Below, in pieces: positions 1 through 7,041 of a DNA stretch of 12,656 nucleotides. The notes under the pieces are model-generated. The model did not search any database and had not been told where the DNA came from. It worked only from the letters and a program-made list of their open reading frames with translations. Positions within the stretch are counted from its first letter, which is position 1. Every line of letters starts with the position of its first letter. Source of the stretch: Devosia sp. Its GTDB lineage: Bacteria; Pseudomonadota; Alphaproteobacteria; Rhizobiales; Devosiaceae. Where the stretch lies: the NCBI GenBank assembly GCA_028290685.1, contig JAQGJI010000187.1:1-12656 (forward strand), in the 5' to 3' direction. Made by a program: the position numbers and the translations under genes.

Positions 1-173
1 AACTGTTCGGAGAGGCGCGCATTGTCGTGCCTGCCGAAGCGCCGGCACTTGGGTCAGCCCTGCGCCGCCTGCTCGAAGACGGCGAGGAGCGCCGCCGCCG
101 TGGTGCAATCGGCCGCCAGCGCATAGGCGGACCCGGGGCGGTGGAAGCAATTATCGCGGCCTTAACAGCCTGA
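1..173 (+). CDS. C-terminal fragment of a probable glycosyltransferase (5' end outside window)
   Basis: An open frame enters from the left edge (first full codon at position 3) and stops at TGA 171-173, giving 56 visible residues. GC-rich third positions fit real coding sequence. The tail has an acidic/arginine-rich helix (LEDGEERRRRG) followed by IGRQRIGGPGAVEAI and an Ala-rich end. This resembles the last helix of GT-B glycosyltransferases, especially lipid-A-disaccharide synthase-related proteins, which end in a similar G-R-M-G-x-P-G-A pattern. Only the tail is visible, so the family is a guess from resemblance and the substrate cannot be named. The stop lies 9 bp from the convergent DUF4170 gene, with no clear terminator between them. 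Coding status is fairly secure; the function is not. Confidence 0.55.
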   Translation, partial: LFGEARIVVPAEAPALGSALRRLLEDGEERRRRGAIGRQRIGGPGAVEAIIAALTA

Positions 174-182
174 GTCCCGCCC

Positions 183-428
183 CTATTTCTTGTCCGATGC
201 CGGATCGAGCAGCCGGTGCAGATGCACAATGAAATACCGCGTCTGGGCGCTGTCTACCGTCAATTGTGCCTTCTGGCGCCAAGCGATCTGAGCGCTTGCA
301 TAATTGGGATAAACCCCCACGATATCCACCTTGTCGAGATCGGCAAAGGTTACGCCCTCAAGGCTCGAGAGTTCGCCCCCGATCACCAGGTGCAGCAGCT
401 GCTTGGAGGAATCTTCTGTTTCGGCCAT
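183..428 (-). CDS. DUF4170 family protein (function unknown)
   Basis: A small protein of 81 residues. It matches my recollection of DUF4170, an alphaproteobacterial family of unknown function: QLLHLVIGGEL near residues 10-20, DLDKVDIVGVYPNYASA around 30-46, and YFIVHLHRLLDP around 65-76. There is no signal peptide or membrane segment, so it is probably cytosolic. The frame is open further upstream to an ATG at 506, but that stretch lies inside cysQ and looks like out-of-frame cysQ sequence. The ATG at 428 is preferred because the family core begins soon after it and it sits 4 bp past the cysQ stop, which suggests translational coupling. No strong ribosome binding site is seen (GGA about 11 nt upstream). 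In many Rhizobiales this gene lies beside cysQ and lipopolysaccharide Kdo/lipid A genes, so a link to the cell envelope or to CysQ is possible but only inferred. Confidence 0.85.
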   Translation of the reverse strand: MAETEDSSKQLLHLVIGGELSSLEGVTFADLDKVDIVGVYPNYASAQIAWRQKAQLTVDSAQTRYFIVHLHRLLDPASDKK

Positions 429-432
429 AGGT

Positions 433-1296
433 TCAGATCCGTTCGTCTGGAATGGTGAGTGCGCCAGCGACTCGATCGGGGGCAGTTTGGGCAGCAGGGC
501 AGCCATAAACCTTGATCAGCGCAGCATGAACGATGGGTTTTAGGCTCATGTCGGCAAGGGCCGCAAGCGCCCCGTGGCGCACATCTCGTCTGTTGAATAC
601 AGGGAACCCGCTGCATACATCTTCGAAGCTGACCCCGCATTCATCCAGAATCAGCGCCGCTGCAGCAATATCCCAGTCCTGGCTGCCGCGGCGGTTGGCT
701 ACGGCATCGATCTTGCCAGTCGCCACCTGCACCAGCCGGTAAGCCAGAGAGGGGTAATAGGGGCCGCGCGTATAGTGGAGCCCCGCAGCCTGCATTTCCT
801 GGTGGACCGCTCCGGCCGCCGGAATGATGGGGGCGGCTCCAGCGCGGCGATGACGCGTCAGGGCCTTGCCATTAAGTCGCGCGCCCTCTCCTTTTGCGGC
901 ATCGTACATTTCATTGCGCACCGGCGCGAAAATCACCCCGGCAACCGGCACGCCATTTTCCACCACCGCCAGGGATACCGACCAGGAATCCTCCCCGCGC
1001 AAAAAGCCGCTGGTGCCATCGATCGGATCGACCACGAACACGCGCTCGCAATTGAGCCGCGAGGGGTTGTCGGCCGTTTCTTCGCTAAGCCAGCCATAAT
1101 GGGGGCGAGCCGCCAGCAGCGAGGCTGCAAGATACCGATCCACCAGGATATCGGCTTCGCTCACGGGAGACTGATTGTCCTTGGTCCAGCTTTTAACGTC
1201 GCGCCGGAAAAAACCGCTGGCAATAATGCCAGCTGCCACTGCCGAGGAGCGCAGCAGTTGCAGGTCATCGCTATAGGTGGTTGGCAGTGCTGGCAT
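433..1296 (-). CDS. cysQ: 3'(2'),5'-bisphosphate nucleotidase CysQ (inositol monophosphatase family)
   Basis: A 287-residue member of the Mg-dependent, Li-sensitive inositol monophosphatase superfamily. The metal-binding motifs are present: WLSEET at 69-74, DPIDGT at 90-95 running into SGFLRGE, and the C-terminal QDWD at 206-209 within a helix ending in LDECG. CysQ removes the 3'-phosphate of 3'-phosphoadenosine 5'-phosphate, a by-product of sulfate assimilation and of phosphopantetheine transfer, in the cytoplasm. The WLSEET and GFLRGE forms fit rhizobial CysQ better than SuhB-type inositol monophosphatases, but substrate choice cannot be proven from sequence. The ATG at 1296 has AAAAGG about 8 nt upstream. 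The tail beyond about residue 250 is somewhat longer than the family core. The DUF4170 gene follows after 4 bp, so the two form an operon. Confidence 0.85.
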   Translation of the reverse strand: MPALPTTYSDDLQLLRSSAVAAGIIASGFFRRDVKSWTKDNQSPVSEADILVDRYLAASLLAARPHYGWLSEETADNPSRLNCERVFVVDPIDGTSGFLRGEDSWSVSLAVVENGVPVAGVIFAPVRNEMYDAAKGEGARLNGKALTRHRRAGAAPIIPAAGAVHQEMQAAGLHYTRGPYYPSLAYRLVQVATGKIDAVANRRGSQDWDIAAAALILDECGVSFEDVCSGFPVFNRRDVRHGALAALADMSLKPIVHAALIKVYGCPAAQTAPDRVAGALTIPDERI

Positions 1297-1446
1297 TTAC
1301 CGCGCCTTTTAGGCTTGGAGGGAGTTTTGGGCAAGGGTCAGGCTCCCCCTCATACTAACTTGTCGCAAGCGCGGGGGTTCACTCTCTCGTGCGGGGCTCG
1401 GCGGGGCGGAATGACTGCCTGCCCTGCTCACATACGAATTCGGCAC

Positions 1447-1536
1447 GGTTAACACCCCTCCACATTACGCAGTTAACCGGGTCCTACTCGGTGCAACACC
1501 CTGCTAACCGTTCGGGAAAACAAGATAAACTTAACC
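1447..1536. promoter_or_regulatory. Cluster of TTAACC motifs resembling CtrA half-sites
   Basis: GGTTAAC at 1447-1453 and GTTAACC at 1472-1478 are a perfect 7-bp inverted pair. CTAACC follows at 1504-1509 and TTAACC at 1531-1536. A further TTAA at 1543-1546 lies 9 bp after the last TTAA. The cell-cycle regulator CtrA of alphaproteobacteria recognises TTAA-N7-TTAA(CC), and TTAACC is a known half-site. None of the pairs here has the canonical 7-bp spacing, so only half-site binding could be proposed. The sites lie 100-190 bp before the ATG of the DUF6101-like gene. Binding is inference; the sequence repeats are observed. Confidence 0.35.
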
Positions 1537-1587
1537 GAACCGATTAAGGGGCTGGGTAATCGGGCGGGGTATGTTGGCTTCAGAACA

Positions 1588-1610
1588 GAGAGCACCAAAA
1601 ACCAGCTCTC
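1588..1610 (+). other. Small stem-loop in the leader of the DUF6101-like gene
   Basis: GAGAGC (1588-1593) can pair with GCTCTC (1605-1610) around an 11-nt A-rich loop. It lies 10 nt before the AGGAAGG ribosome binding site and 27 nt before the ATG at 1637. A six-pair stem could form in a transcript but may be chance; no riboswitch class is recognised. Confidence 0.3.
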
Positions 1611-1636
1611 GAAGTTGACAGGAAGGCAGAATTCAC

Positions 1637-2149
1637 ATGATTCATGGTGTTGCGATGGAAGGCACGTCGGTCATATTGGCGTTTGGCAGGCCTGCATTGG
1701 CTGATCGCCGCTTCGTAGCCGCCAATGACAACGGTCCCAAGGACCCCGTCAAAACCGTCACCATCCGCCGCCTGCTCGAACAGAGCGGGGTAGCCATCAA
1801 GGTCAAGGTGCCCGTCACCGAGTTCATCGGCGTTGCCGTCGCAACGTCGATCTCTGCTGAAGGCGTTTTGACGAGCTCCATCGAACTGGTGCACGCCGAT
1901 GCCGAACTCAACTACAAGGTATTCGAGGAAGACGGCAATCAGAGCGTCGTCGCCGAATGGCAGAACTGGGGCAAGAAGCTGCGCCTGCCGCTCTTTATAA
2001 AGGCCGGCGACGGCCAGTACATGCCCTACTCTCAGCAGGTCGATGGCGTAATGGTCGGCAACACTGCCTCCCGGCGCAGGCTTGCGGCCGAGGCCGGACG
2101 CCGCCCTCGCTTCCTGAACCGCCGCCAGCCAGGCCAGCCCGACGCCTAA
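1637..2149 (+). CDS. Uncharacterised DUF6101-like protein
   Basis: A 170-residue protein that I tentatively place in DUF6101, a family of Hyphomicrobiales proteins without known function. Visible features are VTIRRLLEQSGVAIKVKVPV at 41-60 followed by a predicted beta-rich core (to about 125), WQNWGKKLRLPLFI at 109-122, and a very basic tail with eight arginines between residues 146 and 163 (SRRRLAAEAGRRPRFL and following). There is no signal peptide or obvious membrane helix; the charged tail could bind nucleic acid or acidic lipid, which is speculation. ATG 1637 is chosen because AGGAAGG lies at 1620-1626, 10 nt upstream; a second in-frame ATG at 1655 is possible. The gene stands alone with a long leader and its own terminator. 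Family assignment is from memory of the basic RRPRFL-type ending. Confidence 0.6.
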   Translation: MIHGVAMEGTSVILAFGRPALADRRFVAANDNGPKDPVKTVTIRRLLEQSGVAIKVKVPVTEFIGVAVATSISAEGVLTSSIELVHADAELNYKVFEEDGNQSVVAEWQNWGKKLRLPLFIKAGDGQYMPYSQQVDGVMVGNTASRRRLAAEAGRRPRFLNRRQPGQPDA

Positions 2150-2176
2150 GTTTCCCGTTGCCTCCAAGCACGTCTG

Positions 2177-2208
2177 AAGGGTTGACCGGTGGTGCGGTCA
2201 GCCCTTTT
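2177..2208 (+). terminator. Rho-independent terminator after the DUF6101-like gene
   Basis: An 11-bp stem (2177-2187 with 2196-2206, one G-U pair) with an 8-nt loop, followed by a short T run (to 2208). It begins 27 bp past the TAA stop of the plus-strand gene. The T run is on the plus strand side, so it best serves that gene; the convergent ubiA ends at 2238 and may use the same stem in reverse, where the U-tract is poorer. Confidence 0.7.
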
Positions 2209-2237
2209 GGCGTTTACCGATAGCGCTACGCACAGCG

Positions 2238-3170
2238 TCACCAAACCCAATCCGCCAGGAGCGCCAGGCTTAACACCATCCCGACATAATGATTGCTCCT
2301 GAACCGCACCAGGGCGTTGTCTACAAGCTTGGCATTGACCGTCCAAACCTGCCAGGCGAGCAAGCCCGCAGCGACAAGCGAAATTGCTGCAAAAGCGATT
2401 CCCGCTCCCGAAATGGTCCCCGCTGCCAGCCACAAGATATAAGCCCCAAGGTAAAAACCGGCCACGATCATCCGCGCCCGCTCGCCGAACAGCAGCGCCG
2501 TCGATTTCACCCCGATCAGCGCATCGTCCTCGACATCTTGCAGCGCATAGATGGTGTCGTATCCAATCACCCACAGGATGGTGCCGCCGTACAACAGGAG
2601 TGCAGGCATGGCGAGGCCGCCGGTCTGGCTGCTCCAGCCCACAAGGGCGCCGTAGGAAAAGGCGAGGCCCAGAAACGCTTGGGGCCACCAGGTAATGCGT
2701 TTCATGAAGGGGTAGATGGCCACCAGAACCAGCGAGGCCACACCGGCCCACACCGTGAAGCGATTGAACTGGAACAGGATCACCGAGGCCAGAAGCGCCT
2801 GCGCGACCATGAACACCAGGGCACCGCGCGCCGTCACCTGCCCGGAAGGAATTGGCCGGGACCGCGTGCGGGTGACCTTCATATAGATGTCGCGATCAAC
2901 GATGTCGTTAAAGGTGCAGCCCGCACCGCGCATCAGCGCCGCTCCCGCCAACATCAACATCGCATGCCACCAGTTGAAGCCAATCATGGGCTCCGCGTTG
3001 GCGGCAAGCCCGAGGCCCCAGATGCAAGGCCAGAACAGCAGCCATATCCCGATCGGGCGGTCCCATCGAGCCAGCCGCGCATAGGGCTTGAGCCAGGCAG
3101 GCGCATAGCGGTCGGTCCAATTGCCGGTGTGTGCGTCGGCAACAGCATTGGGCGGTGGAGTGACTGTCAT
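2238..3170 (-). CDS. ubiA: 4-hydroxybenzoate polyprenyltransferase UbiA
   Basis: An integral inner-membrane prenyltransferase of 310 residues that joins a polyprenyl diphosphate to 4-hydroxybenzoate, the first committed membrane step of ubiquinone synthesis. Both Asp-rich Mg-diphosphate motifs are visible: NDIVDRD at about 88-94, followed by RTRSRPIPSG, and DVEDD at about 212-216, followed by GVKSTALLFG. Eight to nine hydrophobic segments fill the rest, including the C-terminal end. The frame is open to a GTG at 3194, but the ATG at 3170 has AAAAGG 9 nt upstream and is preferred. The length is normal for the family. It is divergent from rsmE, with a hairpin repeat in the shared upstream region, and convergent with the DUF6101-like gene. 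The RTRSRPIPSG motif separates it from cytochrome-assembly CtaB and chlorophyll synthases. Confidence 0.93.
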   Translation of the reverse strand: MTVTPPPNAVADAHTGNWTDRYAPAWLKPYARLARWDRPIGIWLLFWPCIWGLGLAANAEPMIGFNWWHAMLMLAGAALMRGAGCTFNDIVDRDIYMKVTRTRSRPIPSGQVTARGALVFMVAQALLASVILFQFNRFTVWAGVASLVLVAIYPFMKRITWWPQAFLGLAFSYGALVGWSSQTGGLAMPALLLYGGTILWVIGYDTIYALQDVEDDALIGVKSTALLFGERARMIVAGFYLGAYILWLAAGTISGAGIAFAAISLVAAGLLAWQVWTVNAKLVDNALVRFRSNHYVGMVLSLALLADWVW

Positions 3171-3196
3171 AAGCTGCGACCTTTTCGCATGCACTA

Positions 3197-3350
3197 TTCC
3201 CCTCGCACTTGGCGGGAGAGGGATAGATTTTCTGCATTTCGCAGAAAATCAGGGTCAGGGGTTCTCTCCACGCATACGATGTTTATGGTGGCTCCCGAAA
3301 CCCCTCATCCGCCCCTTGGGGGCACCTTCTCCCGCAAGGGGAGAAGGGGA
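3197..3350. repeat. Composite hairpin intergenic repeat (REP-like, rhizobial type)
   Basis: The ubiA/rsmE gap is nearly filled by two hairpin modules. The first (about 3197-3275) centres on a perfect 10-bp stem, 3226-3235 with 3241-3250, around the loop ATTTC; it is flanked by C-rich and G-rich strings typical of mobile intergenic repeats. The second (3301-3350) has GCCCC/GGGGC at 3311-3315/3319-3323 and a perfect 9-bp stem, CCTTCTCCC (3325-3333) with GGGAGAAGG (3339-3347). I recall very similar palindromic sequences scattered in Hyphomicrobiales genomes, but only one copy is visible here, so repeat status rests on recollection plus the hairpin structure. It has no coding potential. Confidence 0.6.
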
Positions 3351-3364
3351 ACAGTGTTCATGTC

Positions 3365-4114
3365 ATGCCCCGCACCCACGCCGCCCTGCCACGCCTCCAT
3401 GTCGAACCCGATCTTTCGGCCGGTGCCCAACTCACGCTCGGCAAGGAGCAATCGCTCTACCTCGCTGCCGTCTTACGCAAGAGCGTTGGCGATGAAGTCG
3501 TGCTGTTCAACGGTCGGGATGGCGCGTGGCTGGCCCGGCTCACAGGTGATGCCAAAAAGTCAGTGGCGCTGCAATTGATTGAGCAGATTGCGGCGCAGAC
3601 GCCCCGAGCCGACCTCTGGTATGGCTTCGCCCCGCTCAAAACCGAGCGATTGGACTACATGATTCAGAAAGCCACCGAGATGGGCGCGGGTACCATCCAG
3701 CCGGTGCTGACCAAATTCACCCAGGTCAGTCGCCTCAAGCACGAGAGGCTGGTCGCCAACGCCATCGAAGCGGCAGAGCAATGCGAAGTGCTCAGCGTGC
3801 CTGATATTGTTCCCGAAACCACGCTGGAGCGCCTGCTCCATGCCTGGCCCGAGGAGCATGGCAACAGGCAGCTGATTTTCGCCGACGAAGGGGAGGACGC
3901 GTCGTCGCCAGCAGAATTGCTGGCAGGCCTGAGCGGCAAGCCAATCGGCCTCCTCATCGGCCCCGAAGGGGGTTTTTCCAACGATGAACGCGCCAGATTA
4001 CACGCCCTCCCCTTTGTGGTTCCCATCAGCCTGGGGCCGCGCATCCTGCGGGCAGACACAGCCGCCGTCGCCGCACTAGCGATCATTCAGGCAATCATCG
4101 GCGATTGGCGATAA
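3365..4114 (+). CDS. rsmE: 16S rRNA (uracil-1498-N3)-methyltransferase RsmE
   Basis: A 249-residue SPOUT-class methyltransferase that methylates N3 of U1498 in helix 44 of 16S rRNA, using S-adenosylmethionine. An N-terminal PUA-like RNA-binding domain (about 1-75, with HYL-type LYLAAVLRKSVGDEV and LFNGRDG) precedes the knotted catalytic domain. Family motifs seen are KATEMGAGTIQPV at 102-114, EAAEQC at 135-140, LIGPEGGFS around 197-205 (the cofactor loop of the trefoil knot) and LGPRILRADTA at 223-233. The ATG at 3365 gives the usual N-terminus, but there is no close Shine-Dalgarno site: the nearest purine run (GGGGA at 3346-3350) is 14 nt away and belongs to the hairpin repeat. gshA follows after 72 bp, so the two may be cotranscribed. 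Confidence 0.92.
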   Translation: MPRTHAALPRLHVEPDLSAGAQLTLGKEQSLYLAAVLRKSVGDEVVLFNGRDGAWLARLTGDAKKSVALQLIEQIAAQTPRADLWYGFAPLKTERLDYMIQKATEMGAGTIQPVLTKFTQVSRLKHERLVANAIEAAEQCEVLSVPDIVPETTLERLLHAWPEEHGNRQLIFADEGEDASSPAELLAGLSGKPIGLLIGPEGGFSNDERARLHALPFVVPISLGPRILRADTAAVAALAIIQAIIGDWR

Positions 4115-4186
4115 AAGCCGATTGCTTTGTTGCCGCGCAACGCTATGTTCCGGCTATCATTCACCTCTCCACGCCAAGAGGACTTC

Positions 4187-5557
4187 ATGGCCGGTGCAGA
4201 AACCTATTCGCCTCTGATCGAATCGCGAAATGATCTGATCGAGGCAATGTCCCGCGGGTGCAAGCCCGAGAGCGAATGGCGCATCGGCACCGAGCACGAA
4301 AAGCATGTGTTCCACACCAATCCCTTGCGCCCTGTCGCTTATGGGGGCCCCGACGGCATCCATGCCTTGATCATGGGCATCGAGGCGGAGACAGGCTGGC
4401 ATCCGTTTTATGATGGGGAGAACCCCATTGGCCTGCGCAACAACGAAGTCGCGGGCGGCATTTCCCTCGAGCCGGGCGGGCAGTTGGAGCTGTCCGGTGC
4501 ACCGCAAATCGATCTGCACGCCTCCGCGGACGAACTTTCCGAACACATGCGGGTGGCAAAAAAAGTTGCTGGCCCGCTCGATATCCATTTCCTGGGTCTT
4601 GGCGTGACCCCGCTCTGGTCGGTGGATGAAATCCCCGCCGTGCCGAAATCGCGCTACGGTATCATGAAACCCTATATGGAAAAGGTCGGCACGCTGGGCA
4701 CCTCCATGATGTTCCGCTCCTGTACGGTGCAGACCAATCTGGACTTCTCAAGTGAAGCGGACATGGTCAGGAAGCTGCGCGTGGCGCTGGCCCTGCAGCC
4801 GGTGGCAACGGCGCTGTTCGCGAACTCGCCCTTTGTCGACGGAAAAGAAAGCGGCTATCTCAGCTTCCGTAGCCATATCTGGCTCAACACCGACAAGGCG
4901 CGCACCGGCATGTTGCCGTTCGTGTTCGAAGAGGGTTTCGGCTTCGAGCAATATGCCGACTATGCGCTCGATGTGCCGATGTATTTCGTTATCCGGAATG
5001 GGCAATATGTAAACGTTGCGGGCGAGAGCTTCCGCCATTTCCTTCAGGGCAGGCTGCCGCAACTGCCGGGTGAAAAGCCCACGATAAAGGACTGGGAAGA
5101 TCACCTCTCGACCATTTTCCCGGAAGTGCGGCTAAAGCAGTTCTTGGAAATGCGCGGAGCCGACATGGGCGACGAGAAATCGGTTACGGCGCTGTCGGCA
5201 TTCTGGACCGGGTTGCTGTACGACGATATTGCGCTTGAAGCTGCCTATGAGATGATCAAGCCATGGACGCGGGAGGAGCGCGAGCACCTGCGCCGCGACG
5301 TGCCCAAGCTCGGGCTCGATACGCCACACGACCGCTCCAACATTTATGATGTTGCCGCCCAGGCCGTCGGCATTGCCGAAGCCGGTTTGGTGCGCCGTAA
5401 TCGCCTCAATGCCCAAGGCCAGGACGAAAGCATTCACCTCGCCCCGCTCGAAGAAACCATCCGCCTCGCCAAGACTCCGGCCGAGCGTTGGCTGGATCGC
5501 TACCGCAACGAGTGGAACGGGGACGTGACGCAGGTGTTTGGCGAAGCCGAGATGTAG
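4187..5557 (+). CDS. gshA: Glutamate-cysteine ligase GshA (plant/alphaproteobacterial type)
   Basis: A 456-residue cytosolic enzyme that makes gamma-glutamylcysteine from glutamate, cysteine and ATP, the first step of glutathione synthesis. Motifs of the plant-type class are clear: RIGTEHEKHVF at about 32-42, GGISLEPGGQLELSG at about 90-104 (ATP/Mg and glutamate site), PKSRYGIMKPYM at about 153-164, and CTVQTNLDF at about 179-187. The C-terminus (EEREHLRRDVPKLGLDTP onward) is also typical. The frame is open to an ATG at 4127, but ATG 4187 has AAGAGGA ending 4 nt upstream and starts at the family N-terminus. A possible own promoter in the 72-bp gap after rsmE is TTGCCG at 4130-4135 and GCTATC at 4153-4158 with 17-bp spacing, which is weak. 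The rsmE-gshA order is common in Rhizobiales. Confidence 0.95.
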   Translation: MAGAETYSPLIESRNDLIEAMSRGCKPESEWRIGTEHEKHVFHTNPLRPVAYGGPDGIHALIMGIEAETGWHPFYDGENPIGLRNNEVAGGISLEPGGQLELSGAPQIDLHASADELSEHMRVAKKVAGPLDIHFLGLGVTPLWSVDEIPAVPKSRYGIMKPYMEKVGTLGTSMMFRSCTVQTNLDFSSEADMVRKLRVALALQPVATALFANSPFVDGKESGYLSFRSHIWLNTDKARTGMLPFVFEEGFGFEQYADYALDVPMYFVIRNGQYVNVAGESFRHFLQGRLPQLPGEKPTIKDWEDHLSTIFPEVRLKQFLEMRGADMGDEKSVTALSAFWTGLLYDDIALEAAYEMIKPWTREEREHLRRDVPKLGLDTPHDRSNIYDVAAQAVGIAEAGLVRRNRLNAQGQDESIHLAPLEETIRLAKTPAERWLDRYRNEWNGDVTQVFGEAEM

Positions 5558-5580
5558 GCAGCTTAAACTAAGTCTTGCCT
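5556..5580 (+). other. Stem-loop directly after the gshA stop codon
   Basis: AGGCA (5556-5560) pairs with TGCCT (5576-5580), and inside it CTTA (5562-5565) pairs with TAAG (5569-5572) around a 3-nt loop, with a small internal bulge. It begins at the gshA stop codon. The following bases lack a real T run, so it may act in 3'-end stability rather than as an intrinsic terminator. Confidence 0.35.
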
Positions 5581-5630
5581 CCTATTTCCCCGTAGTGCAT
5601 CACGCCGCGACAAACGGCGGAGGGCACATC

Positions 5631-6905
5631 ATGCGGGTTCTGGTAATCGGGTCGGGCGGCCGCGAGCATGCCCTGGCGTGGAAAATCGCGCAGTCGCCGC
5701 TTCTCTCCAAGTTGTTCATTGCCCCGGGCAATGGCGGCACCGATGCGGTTGCCGAGACCATCGCCATGGACATCACCGACCACTGGGCAGTGATTGATTT
5801 CTGCAAGCTGAACGCGATCGACTTCGTCGTTGTCGGCCCCGATGCGCAAGTCGTCGCAGGCCTCGGCGATGACATTCGTGCCGCAGGCGTAAGCTGCTTC
5901 TGCCCCTCCAAGGCCGCCGGCCAGCTCGAAGGCTCCAAAAGCTTCACCAAGGCCCTGTGCGACGAGATGGACATCCCGACCGCCTGCTACGGGCACTTTG
6001 ACACCGAAGCCGCCGCCCTCGCCTATCTTTACACCCAGGGCGCGCCCATCGTGATCAAGGCCGATGGACTTGCCGCAGGCAAGGGCGTGACGGTCGCGAT
6101 GAGCGTCGAGGAAGCCGAGGCAGCCATCATCGATTGCTTTTCCGGCGCATTTGGCGGGGCGGGTGCCTCTGTCGTGATCGAGCAATTCATGGAGGGCGAG
6201 GAGGTGAGCCTGTTTGTGCTGTGCGACGGCACGAACATCCTGCCCTTGACCACGGCGCAGGACCACAAGCGTGCCTTCGATGGCGATTGCGGCCCCAATA
6301 CCGGTGGCATGGGCGCCTATTCCCCCGCCCCGGTAATGACCGGCGAAATCTACCAACAAACGCTCGATCGCATCATCTGGCCCACGGTCAGGGGCCTTGC
6401 CGCACGCGGAACCCCCTATCAGGGCGTGCTTTATGCAGGGCTCATGCTCACCTCGGACGGGCCTAAACTGGTTGAATACAACGCCCGGTTTGGTGATCCC
6501 GAAACCCAGGTGCTGGTCATGCGCATGCAGAGCGATCTGCTGCCCCTGCTTCATGCGACGGCCACTGGCACGTTGGCCGGACATGATGTGGTCTGGAATG
6601 ACCAGTTCGCCATTACGGTCGTGATGGCCACCAAAGGCTATCCCGGTCCAGTCGTTAACGGTAGTGAGATCAGAAACGCCCAAACACTGGACAATGGGGA
6701 CCTGCAGGTATTCCATGCGGGAACACGGCGGGATGGTGATCGTTTACTTGCCGCGGGCGGACGCGTGCTCTGTGTGACCGCTTTGGGCCAAACTCTTCAT
6801 GAGGCGCAAACATTTGCTTATGCCGGTGTGGACCAGATTGTTTGGCCAGAAGGCTTTTGCCGACGAGACATCGGCTGGCGTGAAATCGAGCGCAACGGGC
6901 GCTGA
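5631..6905 (+). CDS. purD: Phosphoribosylamine-glycine ligase PurD
   Basis: A 424-residue ATP-grasp enzyme that joins phosphoribosylamine, glycine and ATP into glycinamide ribonucleotide, the second step of purine synthesis, in the cytosol. The N-terminal domain starts with MRVLVIGSGGREHALAW (GSGGREHAL at 7-15). The ATP-grasp core shows IKADGLAAGKGV at about 142-153, QDHKRAFDGDCGPNTGGMG at about 210-228 and EYNARFGDPETQ at about 282-293, which carries the metal-binding Glu/Asn pair. The C-terminus (RRDIGWREI) is the normal family end. The frame is open upstream to 5538 inside gshA, but ATG 5631 has GGAGG at 5619-5623, 7 nt before it, and starts exactly at the family N-terminus. It lies 73 bp after gshA, and a patatin-like gene follows on the same strand. 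Confidence 0.96.
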   Translation: MRVLVIGSGGREHALAWKIAQSPLLSKLFIAPGNGGTDAVAETIAMDITDHWAVIDFCKLNAIDFVVVGPDAQVVAGLGDDIRAAGVSCFCPSKAAGQLEGSKSFTKALCDEMDIPTACYGHFDTEAAALAYLYTQGAPIVIKADGLAAGKGVTVAMSVEEAEAAIIDCFSGAFGGAGASVVIEQFMEGEEVSLFVLCDGTNILPLTTAQDHKRAFDGDCGPNTGGMGAYSPAPVMTGEIYQQTLDRIIWPTVRGLAARGTPYQGVLYAGLMLTSDGPKLVEYNARFGDPETQVLVMRMQSDLLPLLHATATGTLAGHDVVWNDQFAITVVMATKGYPGPVVNGSEIRNAQTLDNGDLQVFHAGTRRDGDRLLAAGGRVLCVTALGQTLHEAQTFAYAGVDQIVWPEGFCRRDIGWREIERNGR

Positions 6906-7041
6906 ACCCTTCCTAAACCTTCAGGGCGCATCCTCTTCCAAGCAAAGCCCCGGGACGCGCCAACGCCGCATGACGCCGCTGCAATTGCGGGGTCAGGCCA
7001 TCGCCGAAAGGCTGCGCGGCGAGGGCAAGGAGCGGGCGCCC

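Larger units (their letters stand above)
1297..1636. other. Intergenic region between divergent cysQ and the DUF6101-like gene
   Basis: This 340-bp stretch separates two divergent genes and should hold both promoters. The cysQ-proximal part (about 1297-1440) is GC-rich, and I see no gene, RNA or clear repeat there. The part from 1445 to 1550 is richer in AT and contains four TTAACC/GTTAAC-type motifs. A small hairpin follows at 1588-1610 in the presumed leader of the plus-strand gene. No convincing -35/-10 pair could be fixed by eye. No plausible coding frame with family resemblance was seen. Confidence 0.7.

Noticed and set aside
1331..1375. Possible degenerate copy of the ubiA/rsmE intergenic repeat (AGGGTCAGG and CCCCTCAT strings shared)
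   Set aside because: The shared strings are only 8-9 bases, in different order, and the hairpin arms are missing.
574..1452. Long plus-strand open frame opposite cysQ
   Set aside because: It is antisense to cysQ, has no family resemblance and no ribosome binding site; it reflects GC-rich codon bias. The same holds for the long antisense frames over ubiA, purD, the patatin-like gene and mutL.
1615..1620. A perfect TTGACA that looks like a -35 box
   Set aside because: It lies only 16 nt before the ATG at 1637 and overlaps the ribosome binding site region; a matching -10 would fall inside the gene and only a poor TGATTC is found there.
4130..4158. Promoter TTGCCG-17-GCTATC before gshA
   Set aside because: Spacing is right but the -10 hexamer is weak and a GTTGC/GCAAC hairpin overlaps the -35; it is mentioned in the gshA entry but not called as a feature.
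5603..5619. CGCCG/CGGCG hairpin before purD as a possible purine-responsive element
   Set aside because: A 5-bp stem with a 7-nt loop is too small; none of the conserved purine riboswitch bases or a long aptamer is present in the 73-bp gap.
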